Shown: piece by piece, positions 1 through 5,701 of the stretch
How positions within the stretch are numbered: the first letter of the stretch is position 1
How the letters are laid out: every line of letters begins with the position of its first letter
From: a bacterium
GTDB taxonomy: Bacteria; SM23-31; JAUVVT01
Assembly (NCBI GenBank): GCA_030604505.1
Contig: JAUVVT010000054.1
Location: 1-8,205 of the forward strand
Length of the DNA stretch: 8,205 bases
Direction: 5' to 3'
Made by a program: the position numbers and the translations under genes
Notes under the pieces: model-generated
The model's database searches: none
Seen by the model: the letters and a program-made list of their open reading frames with translations, nothing else
What the model was told of the DNA's origin: nothing

Positions 1-103
1 CCTTATTAAACAAAGAACCGCTTTTTTTTGATTCTTTATCATTATTAAATTTCTCAATTTGGAATGAAAAATTAAACTTCTGTGAGACTGCACTAATTTG
101 CAT
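1..103 (-). CDS. N-terminal fragment of an unrecognised protein, cut by the window edge
   Basis: On the minus strand an ATG at 103-101 opens a frame that stays open for 34 codons to the window edge. It is preceded by a near-perfect Shine-Dalgarno site, AAGGAGG at 115-109, five bases upstream of the ATG. That site is the main reason for calling a gene. The visible peptide begins MQISAVSQKFNFSFQIEKFN and is hydrophilic, rich in Lys, Asn, Ser and Phe, with no signal peptide or membrane segment. I do not recognise a family from so short a stretch. It is divergent from the kinase-like gene at 413, with about 300 bases of control region between them. The start is well supported; function is unknown. 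The rest of the gene lies to the left of the window. Confidence 0.6.
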   Translation of the reverse strand, partial: MQISAVSQKFNFSFQIEKFNNDKESKKSGSLFNK

Positions 104-202
104 ATTATCCTCCTTGATATCTGTTTCTAAAATGAAATGTTTTCTTTTAAAATCCAAAAGAAGGCGTATTACAGGTAATATAATAATCGGAAAATCTTTA
201 AA

Positions 203-231
203 ATTACTTTAATTTTTAGGACATTTGTCAA
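203..231 (-). promoter_or_regulatory. Weak candidate promoter for the leftward gene
   Basis: Read on the minus strand there is a perfect TTGACA at 231-226, then 17 bases, then AGTAAT at 208-203, which matches only four of six bases of TATAAT. It would give a leader of roughly 90 bases before the ATG at 103. The -35 box is good and the -10 box poor. In such AT-rich DNA this could be chance. It also overlaps a small inverted repeat, GACA-TT-TGTC, at 220-229. Confidence 0.25.
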
Positions 232-250
232 ATTTATTAGTAAGTTTCTT

Positions 251-294
251 TTCAGCCATGGCGATACGCCCTTGGCAGAGGCAACTTTTTTTTT
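251..294. other. GC-rich hairpin island followed by a T9 tract, in AT-rich intergenic DNA
   Basis: This block stands out in base composition from the AT-rich DNA around it. It can fold as a two-part stem: GGCG (260-263) with CGCC (267-270) around the loop ATA, continued after a small internal loop by GCCA (255-258) with TGGC (273-276). Nine bases later comes a run of nine T (286-294). On the plus strand this looks like a loose rho-independent terminator, but the gap between stem and T run is long and no plus-strand gene ends here. It could be a remnant of a mobile or repeated element, or a structured RNA. I cannot assign it. Confidence 0.35.
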
Positions 295-326
295 GGTAAA
301 AAAGCATGTTTTAATTCAAATTAAAC

Positions 327-355
327 TTGACTTAATTTTATTTAAAATTTATATT
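327..355 (+). promoter_or_regulatory. Sigma70-like promoter of the polynucleotide kinase-like gene
   Basis: TTGACT at 327-332 is followed, after a 17-base spacer, by TATATT at 350-355; both boxes match the sigma70 consensus at five of six positions. Transcription would begin near 362 and give a leader of about 50 bases ending in the GAGG Shine-Dalgarno at 404-407. Spacing and position fit well, but the background is AT-rich, so this remains a prediction. Confidence 0.5.
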
Positions 356-412
356 ATAAGATACATAAATTCACTAATTTAGTCTTTTAGAAAAAAAATA
401 ATTGAGGTGATT

Positions 413-1366
413 ATGGAAAAAAAGATACTTTTTTTAAACAGAGACATTACAATGATAAAACCTACCTCTGGAAATGTTTTTCCTAAGAGCACCGATGACT
501 GGGAACTTCAGACAAACTTAAAAGAAATAATTGAAAGAATGCTTGATGATGACTTCTACGTGGCAATTACTACAAACCAACCCGGCATCTCAAAAGGAAC
601 TACCACAAAAGAAATACAGGAAGAGATATGCAAAAAAATTATTAGCTCATTTGATGAGAAACATCAGCAGAGATTTTACTATTATATTGGAGATAATCCT
701 GATAATTCAAAACCGAATAAAATTGTATTGGAAAACATAACAAAAGATGAAAAAATTAATCTATGGGATTCTATAGTAGTCGGAGATACAAAAACAGATG
801 AGATATTTGCAAAAAATATAAATATGTCGTTTAAAATTGCCGATAAATTCTTCAGGCAGCCTCAACATTTAACAGTAATGGTTGGATTCCCTACATGCGG
901 AAAAACATTCCACTGCAAAGAGTATCATCCGTTCAATGTGAGAGTTTGTCTGGATGATATTATTACTTCGATTAATGAAGAATATAGAATAGAATGGAAA
1001 AACATTTATTATGATACAGAAGAAAAACTAATAACAGATGCACTTTCCAGTAAACTAAATATTGTAATAGATAGAACCAATGTCGATAAAAAGAGAAGAA
1101 AAAGGTTCATAGACTTAATAAATAAATATAAAAAACAAAAAGAAGAGCATACCAATAAACCGGAAAATATAAAGATTATCTGTAAGTATTTTAAGATACC
1201 ATTTGAAAAGTGTGTGGAAAACTATAAAATCTGTAAAAAAGTTTGTGAAAACAAACTCTGGGAAGTGGATGAAATTTTTGAGAGGATGGAGTCGGAATTT
1301 GAAGAACCGACAATTGATGAAGGATTCGATGAAATTATTACTATTCTTCCTGAAGACTTGATTTAA
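413..1366 (+). CDS. PNKP-like two-domain protein: degenerate HAD 3'-phosphatase plus P-loop 5'-polynucleotide kinase
   Basis: The protein (317 aa) has the phosphatase-then-kinase order of animal polynucleotide kinase/phosphatase, without the FHA domain. The HAD part (about 1-150) shows FLNRDIT at 7-13, the TNQ motif at 54-56, lysines near 100-103 and VGDTKTD at 123-129. The first Asp of the FLDRDGT-type motif, the nucleophile, is Asn9, so phosphatase activity is probably lost. The kinase part (from about 153) has a Walker A loop, GFPTCGKT (158-165), Asp182 where PNKP has its catalytic base, and IDRTN at 219-223. The C-terminal EEPTIDEGFDEI matches the PTLAEGF ending of human PNKP. The expected role is 5'-phosphorylation of nucleic acid ends in repair or RNA processing, in the cytoplasm. 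The ATG at 413 is preferred over a GTG at 407 because GAGG at 404-407 is five bases from it and would overlap the GTG. It stands alone with its own promoter. The family call is firm; its substrate is not known. Confidence 0.85.
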   Translation: MEKKILFLNRDITMIKPTSGNVFPKSTDDWELQTNLKEIIERMLDDDFYVAITTNQPGISKGTTTKEIQEEICKKIISSFDEKHQQRFYYYIGDNPDNSKPNKIVLENITKDEKINLWDSIVVGDTKTDEIFAKNINMSFKIADKFFRQPQHLTVMVGFPTCGKTFHCKEYHPFNVRVCLDDIITSINEEYRIEWKNIYYDTEEKLITDALSSKLNIVIDRTNVDKKRRKRFIDLINKYKKQKEEHTNKPENIKIICKYFKIPFEKCVENYKICKKVCENKLWEVDEIFERMESEFEEPTIDEGFDEIITILPEDLI

Positions 1367-1497
1367 ACTCCTTTTTTAAAAATTAACCCATCTGCCAAAT
1401 ATATATCTGCTTATGGCGGAAAAAAACTTTAACCGAAACTCCTCATCGTATAGGAAAAATTTAACAGCAGGTTTTTTTTCCGATGCCGCATAATTGC
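1367..1497. other. Intergenic region with two imperfect hairpins, possible terminator
   Basis: No gene is visible. TCTGCCA (1391-1397) can pair with TGGCGGA (1414-1420), a seven-pair stem with one G-U and a 16-base loop. Further on, CATC (1444-1447) plus GGAAAAA (1453-1459) can pair with TTTTTCC plus GATG (1475-1485), an imperfect stem whose right arm contains a T8 run (1472-1479). Either could help end transcription of the kinase-like gene, but neither is a classical GC stem followed directly by a T tract. I found no convincing promoter for the esterase here; CATAAT at 1489-1494 lacks a matching -35 box. Confidence 0.25.
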
Positions 1498-1516
1498 CTT
1501 TCTTTTTCAAAGAAAG
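1498..1516 (+). repeat. 8-bp perfect inverted repeat in the esterase leader
   Basis: CTTTCTTT (1498-1505) and AAAGAAAG (1509-1516) are perfect complements separated by three bases (TTC). The repeat ends 14 bases before the AGGAG ribosome binding site of the esterase (1531-1535). It could form a small hairpin in the mRNA leader or be a protein-binding palindrome. Its A/T-rich composition makes it weak evidence either way. Confidence 0.35.
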
Positions 1517-1543
1517 CAGTATAAAAATATAGGAGATTTAAAA

Positions 1544-3655
1544 ATGAGAAAGAGAACACTAATTATCTTAACATCAATTTTGATATACGTTTTATTTTTT
1601 AATTTTAATACTTTGTTTGCACAAGGCAATACTGATAAATGGAAAGTGCTCGAATTTCCTTACACAAAAATGATGGATGACCATGTTATCAGACTTACTG
1701 ATGAATTCAATATAATAATCAAAAAACTTCCAAAGAACATATATGAATTTGAATCGTACAAAGACAGAGTAATAAAAAATCTCTGGAAATGTTTCGGTTG
1801 GAAACCCAATAAAAAAACAAACCTCCATGCAAGAATCACCGGCAAAACCGATATGGGGGACTATATTATGGAAAAACTCCTTTTCGAGAGTATGCCCGGA
1901 ATCTATGTTACTGCGAATGTTTTTGTTCCCAAAAACATCACTTTTCCTGTTCCTGCAATTCTCTGCCCTCACGGACACTGGGAAAATGGCCGTTATCAAC
2001 AGCAGGTTCAGTCGCGTGGAATTGGACTTGCAAAGCTCGGATATATTGCATTGATGCTTGATGATTACGGATTTGGCGAAAGAAAATACACAGGGCATAG
2101 AAATACTTACTTCCTGTTTCCGACCGGCATCACGCTCGAAGGTCTTCAAATCTGGGATAATATGAGAGCTGTAGATTATCTTCTTACAAGAGACGATGTC
2201 GATCCTGAAAAAATCGGCATAACGGGTGCATCAGGCGGTGGCAATCAAACAATGTACACAGGCGCACTCGATCCAAGAATAAAAGTAGTAATCCCTACTG
2301 CATCGATAGTAACACTAAAGGGCCTGTATTTCAGGGGGATTGGATGCGTTTGCGAAACAACTCCAAATCTGCTTCGATATGCTGACCTGTGGGATGTTAC
2401 AGTCGTAACCGCTCCAAAACCACTGCTTTTCAATAATACCGTTTTAGACCCCATCTTCCCCATTTCAACCGCAAGAGAAGCATTTTACTTAACAAAAAAT
2501 ATATACAAAGCAATAGGAGAAGAAGAAAAGGTCGCAAAGGTTGAGACATTTGCAAAACATGACTACAACAAATCCCAACGTGAAGCAACTTACGGCTGGT
2601 TTGACCACTGGTTTAAAAACAAAGCCGGTTTCCATACCGAAGAACCGGAATTCAGCACTCTGCCCATAGATGCTGATGCTTTTAAGGTTTTATCAGGAGG
2701 TATAAAGTTAGAATCTCCTGAAACCCTTTTATCTCTGAACTACAAAATCGCAAAAAGTATTCCACCCAAAAAAGATATAGCAAATAAACTTCAATGGGAA
2801 AAACATAGAACCACCTTAAAGAACAAACTAATCGATGAAATATTCGGCGGTTTTCCTCTCGAAAAACCGTTTAAAGCAAAAATAACAAGAAAGGTTGAAG
2901 ACAGCGACTTTAGATTTGAAAAAATCCTGTACCGAAGCGAGCATGATATATATATACCGTCACTACTCCTATTGCCAAAATCAAACCACTCCAAAAAACC
3001 TGTTGTTATATATCTTCATAATCTTGGTAAGGAAGAAGCGCTACAGGAAAAGATGATAATGCAGTTTATCGGGGATGGATGGGCGGTTTTGCTTCCCGAT
3101 TTGCGGGGAACAGGCGAAACCTCACCTGACCCGGAAAATCATCAAAGAGGGGAATCTATTACCGTCAGAAACTCAATCATTACAGGAAGACACATTCTTG
3201 GTGAACGTGTTTATGACATTATTATGGCTGCCGATTTTATGAAAGTTCACCCCGAAATCGACAAGAACAAAGTATATGTTTACGGGAGAGGTGCCGAAGG
3301 ATTAATGGCATTGACCGCAGGTGCGCTTTCGGATAAAATAAACGGTGTCGTGGCAGAAAATATACTGAATTCGTATATATCCAAAAATGAATTCAAACAA
3401 CCATACATTATATTCGTTCCGAACATCCTCAAGCTTGCCGATATACAGGACATCGCATCACTCCATTCAGGTAAGAAGCTTATGATAATCAATGCAGTTA
3501 ATCCCACAAATGAAACACTTACTCAAAATGAAATCAATTCATCCTTCAGCAGAACATCTAAAATATACAAACTCCTGAATGCAGAAGATAATCTTAAACT
3601 GATAAATCTCCCGGAACATAACATCTTCAATGAAATAAAGGATTTTCTCAATTAA
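1544..3655 (+). CDS. Exported tandem alpha/beta hydrolase, acetylxylan-esterase-like
   Basis: The protein (703 aa) begins with a signal peptide (hydrophobic 5-25, likely cleaved at LFA|Q, residues 24-27). The first alpha/beta hydrolase domain (about 95-360) carries CPHGH at 141-145, the nucleophile motif GASGG with Ser230, Asp302 in LDPIFP and His339 in AKHDYN: a complete triad. GCVCE at 267-271 and REATYGWF at 346-353 are typical of this acetylxylan-esterase-like family. A second hydrolase domain (about 465-700) keeps VVIYLHNLG, LLPDLRGTGE and a strand ending YGRGAEG, but has Gly583 where the serine should be, so it is probably not catalytic and may bind substrate or stabilise the first domain. 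The expected activity is removal of acetyl or other ester groups from polysaccharide in the periplasm or outside. AGGAG at 1531-1535 sits eight bases before the ATG. It converges with a lipoprotein glycosidase, which fits a shared carbohydrate role. The exact ester substrate is not shown by the sequence. Confidence 0.85.
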   Translation: MRKRTLIILTSILIYVLFFNFNTLFAQGNTDKWKVLEFPYTKMMDDHVIRLTDEFNIIIKKLPKNIYEFESYKDRVIKNLWKCFGWKPNKKTNLHARITGKTDMGDYIMEKLLFESMPGIYVTANVFVPKNITFPVPAILCPHGHWENGRYQQQVQSRGIGLAKLGYIALMLDDYGFGERKYTGHRNTYFLFPTGITLEGLQIWDNMRAVDYLLTRDDVDPEKIGITGASGGGNQTMYTGALDPRIKVVIPTASIVTLKGLYFRGIGCVCETTPNLLRYADLWDVTVVTAPKPLLFNNTVLDPIFPISTAREAFYLTKNIYKAIGEEEKVAKVETFAKHDYNKSQREATYGWFDHWFKNKAGFHTEEPEFSTLPIDADAFKVLSGGIKLESPETLLSLNYKIAKSIPPKKDIANKLQWEKHRTTLKNKLIDEIFGGFPLEKPFKAKITRKVEDSDFRFEKILYRSEHDIYIPSLLLLPKSNHSKKPVVIYLHNLGKEEALQEKMIMQFIGDGWAVLLPDLRGTGETSPDPENHQRGESITVRNSIITGRHILGERVYDIIMAADFMKVHPEIDKNKVYVYGRGAEGLMALTAGALSDKINGVVAENILNSYISKNEFKQPYIIFVPNILKLADIQDIASLHSGKKLMIINAVNPTNETLTQNEINSSFSRTSKIYKLLNAEDNLKLINLPEHNIFNEIKDFLN

Positions 3656-3712
3656 ATTATTAAACTTTTATAAAAAAATGAAAGTTAACTAAATATTTAT
3701 ATGTTAATAAAA
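3656..3712. other. Short spacer between convergent genes, weak AT-rich inverted repeats
   Basis: This spacer separates the stops of the esterase and the glycosidase. AACTTT (3663-3668) pairs with AAAGTT (3681-3686), and GTTAAT (3703-3708) pairs with ATTAAC (3712-3717), the latter overlapping the glycosidase stop. They may act as a weak two-way terminator, but the stems are almost all A-T and no clear T tract follows them. Confidence 0.2.
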
Positions 3713-5398
3713 TTAACGTGGTTCAATTTTTTTAAACAGAAATAAAACCGCGCGAGAGGAAGGGGCATCAAATTTATAAACCCCGCTTGCTTTGGAAGTC
3801 AATAGCTTTTCTTCTTTTTCTATTGCATCAAAATACTTTACTTCCCATGTGCCCGGTGGGAGGTTTGTCCTTATCCCGGGATATGACTCATCTGTACCAA
3901 GAACATATTCATGATTTCTCCACTGCATTGTCCTGAATCCGCTGCTTGTATTTTCAAAGATACTCTGAGATATAGGTACGGGTTTATGTTTCCAGAATGT
4001 GATGTTAGAGTCGAGTTTTTTTAGAAGCCCTAAAAGATTATAAGCAGCAGTGTGTTCTGAAGCTTTAAAACTACCCCAAGAGTAGTGACCCTTCTTATTT
4101 GAGGGGCGTTTGAATCCAGTTGTACCGTAGCCCCCTCCCAGGAATGCGCCGAGGTGTGATTCTATAACATCCTCTTCACTCCATCCGTCTCCATCGCCCT
4201 CATACGCAAGTTCGTCATTAATAACAGGTTTGTTTTCTCCACCAAGTAAATGACTCCGGTTAATAGAATCAGACGACTCGGATAAGTCTTTAAGCTTATG
4301 TTGTATAATGACGTGTTCGTTCCAGGATGGTTTAGTATTAAACTCCGTGTACCATTTATCAGGATACCCATGAACGCTGAGCGGCGTGGCGTAGGGTAAA
4401 AATTTTCTAATAATTTTGCCAAATTTTGTTATCTGTGATGCTGAATATAACTTCGCTTTTTGATTTTCCCATTTATTTGATACCCATTTAGCAGAGCGTC
4501 TTTTATTCCATTCGTTTGACAGGCATATCCATACATTAGGATAGCTGCCATATCGTGCAGCAATATATTTAAGAAACGGCGTTGGATCACCGCCGTTTTC
4601 AGATGCATGCAAGATTGAGCGGGAATCCTCAGTATCAGGACCGTTTAAAATTAAATCAGCTATCATATCCAGCTCATAAGCAGTCTGAACTGCCGTGTCA
4701 ATACGTTCATGAAACCATTTCGGATTGGGACGAAAAGAATAGTTGCCATCATCTGTGGGTTCGCCGAAATTATTGAAAAAGGGTTTTTCTACTGGGTGTG
4801 GATAACGGTCACCATGAATACTGAAACGCAGCTTATTAAAATATTTTGCTCCTGCGGTAATATCAAAGATAATGCCGCTGTCACTGGAACCTGTATCCTT
4901 ATATTCCGATACAAAAGAATAATGGGTATTGCCATAAATATATTGATGAGAACCATCGGAACGTTTGTACCATCTGTTTCCCGGGCTTGCAGTATCAACT
5001 ACCCAAAATCCCTTATGAGACGAAGTCACAGCGGTTATATAATCACCTTCCTTCTGGTCTGATAATTCCATGAGATTTGAGTAAACTTCCGTAATGTTCC
5101 ATTTCCCGGGTGCTGTCGGACAGAACCTTACTTTAAAAACGCTTCCTGCAGCACCGCCGGAACCATCGCCATCCCAAAAACCGTGGATTTTATATGCAGT
5201 TTTTCCGCTTTCATGCTGAAAACGAACCCAAAAATCGACATCTTTAACAGGTGTATCAGTTTGGTCATAAGTTTTCCCTGTAAAAGATATTTCAATTACG
5301 GAATATACTTCTCCCCTGCCTATCTCGGTATAATAGGGACCCGCACACCCTGAGAGCACACAAAACACTCCGAGAAGCATTATTAATATTTTTTTCAT
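3713..5398 (-). CDS. Lipoprotein glycoside hydrolase, DUF5060 plus DUF4038 (GH140-like)
   Basis: The protein (561 aa) has a lipoprotein signal, LSGC with Cys18 as lipidation site, so it should be anchored in a membrane facing the periplasm or surface. Residues about 30-108 form a beta-sandwich of the DUF5060 type (VYSVIEISFTG, FWVRF, HGFWDGDG, VRFCPTAPGKW). A TIM-barrel part of the DUF4038/apiosidase-like kind follows (about 140-465), with DGSHQYIYGNTHY, KLRFSIHGDR, the likely acid/base Glu296 in LSNEWN and the likely nucleophile Glu396 in INDELAYEGDG. The C-terminal 90 residues look like the small beta domain often found at the end of this family (LPPGTWEVKYFDA). The expected reaction is cleavage of a side-chain sugar from a plant or algal polysaccharide; the sugar cannot be read from sequence. 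AAGGA (5410-5406) lies seven bases before the ATG. It is divergent from the DUF6057-like gene and convergent with the esterase. GH140 is the closest family I recognise; a neighbouring family is possible. Confidence 0.82.
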   Translation of the reverse strand: MKKILIMLLGVFCVLSGCAGPYYTEIGRGEVYSVIEISFTGKTYDQTDTPVKDVDFWVRFQHESGKTAYKIHGFWDGDGSGGAAGSVFKVRFCPTAPGKWNITEVYSNLMELSDQKEGDYITAVTSSHKGFWVVDTASPGNRWYKRSDGSHQYIYGNTHYSFVSEYKDTGSSDSGIIFDITAGAKYFNKLRFSIHGDRYPHPVEKPFFNNFGEPTDDGNYSFRPNPKWFHERIDTAVQTAYELDMIADLILNGPDTEDSRSILHASENGGDPTPFLKYIAARYGSYPNVWICLSNEWNKRRSAKWVSNKWENQKAKLYSASQITKFGKIIRKFLPYATPLSVHGYPDKWYTEFNTKPSWNEHVIIQHKLKDLSESSDSINRSHLLGGENKPVINDELAYEGDGDGWSEEDVIESHLGAFLGGGYGTTGFKRPSNKKGHYSWGSFKASEHTAAYNLLGLLKKLDSNITFWKHKPVPISQSIFENTSSGFRTMQWRNHEYVLGTDESYPGIRTNLPPGTWEVKYFDAIEKEEKLLTSKASGVYKFDAPSSRAVLFLFKKIEPR

Positions 5399-5457
5399 AA
5401 TTAAATCCTTGTCTAAAATGGAAAACGATCTTTAGATTTATTTCTTTTATTCATAAA

Positions 5458-5485
5458 AATATAATTAATAAACCCGTTATTTCAA
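5458..5485 (-). promoter_or_regulatory. Sigma70-like promoter of the lipoprotein glycosidase
   Basis: Read on the minus strand, TTGAAA at 5485-5480 is followed after 16 bases by TATATT at 5463-5458; each box matches five of six consensus bases. The start of transcription would be near 5450, leaving about 50 bases of leader. The -35 box overlaps the end of the 11-bp inverted repeat at 5483-5513, which suggests regulation by a DNA-binding protein at this spot. Confidence 0.45.
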
Positions 5486-5513
5486 AATTGTTTCAGAAAT
5501 TAAAACAATTTTG
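5483..5513. repeat. Perfect 11-bp inverted repeat, candidate operator
   Basis: CAAAATTGTTT (5483-5493) and AAACAATTTTG (5503-5513) are exact complements around a nine-base spacer. The two arm centres are 20 bases apart, about two helical turns, which suits a dimeric regulator binding one face of the DNA. The left arm overlaps the -35 box of the leftward glycosidase promoter, and the right arm lies about 50 bases upstream of the -35 box of the rightward gene. A transcribed hairpin is possible, but no T tract follows on either strand. Confidence 0.55.
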
Positions 5514-5563
5514 TTTATTGTATCGGTTATATTATGATTATAAATCTCTTTTTTATTAAATTC

Positions 5564-5591
5564 TTGACATTATATTTTTTTATTATATTAT
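5564..5591 (+). promoter_or_regulatory. Sigma70-like promoter of the DUF6057-like operon
   Basis: A perfect TTGACA at 5564-5569 is followed after 16 bases by TATTAT at 5586-5591, five of six matches to TATAAT. Transcription would begin near 5598 and give a leader of about 104 bases that contains the inverted-repeat structure at 5614-5667. It should drive both the membrane protein gene and the overlapping downstream gene. Confidence 0.5.
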
Positions 5592-5613
5592 TTATTAATA
5601 AATGAAAAACATA

Positions 5614-5667
5614 AGGGAGTTTAAAAAAAAGGATTTAACTAATTTTTTTAAAAAAATCGAACTCCCT
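5614..5667 (+). promoter_or_regulatory. Structured mRNA leader hairpin
   Basis: AGGGAGTT (5614-5621) pairs perfectly with AACTCCCT (5660-5667). Inside it TAAAAAAA (5622-5629) can pair with TTTTTTTA (5643-5650), leaving a 13-base loop and a nine-base bulge on the right side. The structure sits between the predicted start of transcription and the GGAG ribosome binding site at 5691-5694. The GGGAG of the left arm resembles a Shine-Dalgarno that is hidden in the stem. It could be a control leader or a stabilising 5' hairpin; no known riboswitch family is recognised and no T tract follows. Confidence 0.4.
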
Positions 5668-5701
5668 ACTCTTTTCCATTTGAAGTGCTCGGAGTATGGA
5701 T

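Noticed and set aside
209..259. Minus-strand 16-codon open frame beginning MAEKKLTNKF in the left intergenic region
   Set aside because: The ATG is inside the GC-rich hairpin and has no ribosome binding site; too short to support without conservation data.
163..270. GGCGTAT at 163-169 and ATACGCC at 264-270 as ends of a mobile element
   Set aside because: The match is only seven bases, does not extend, and the enclosed 94 bases hold no gene or flanking duplication.
1592..2149. Minus-strand open frame of 185 codons opposite the esterase
   Set aside because: It is a shadow of the esterase: it lies over the signal peptide and first hydrolase domain, whose motifs are clear, and its own translation shows no recognisable domain.
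3286..3304. Serine-to-glycine change in the second esterase domain as a sequencing error or decay
   Set aside because: The frame is intact over the whole domain and the other core strands are kept, so a tolerated, long-standing loss is more likely than a damaged gene.
4709..5062. Plus-strand open frame of 117 codons opposite the glycosidase
   Set aside because: It is antisense to the conserved DUF5060 and barrel regions and shows no domain of its own.
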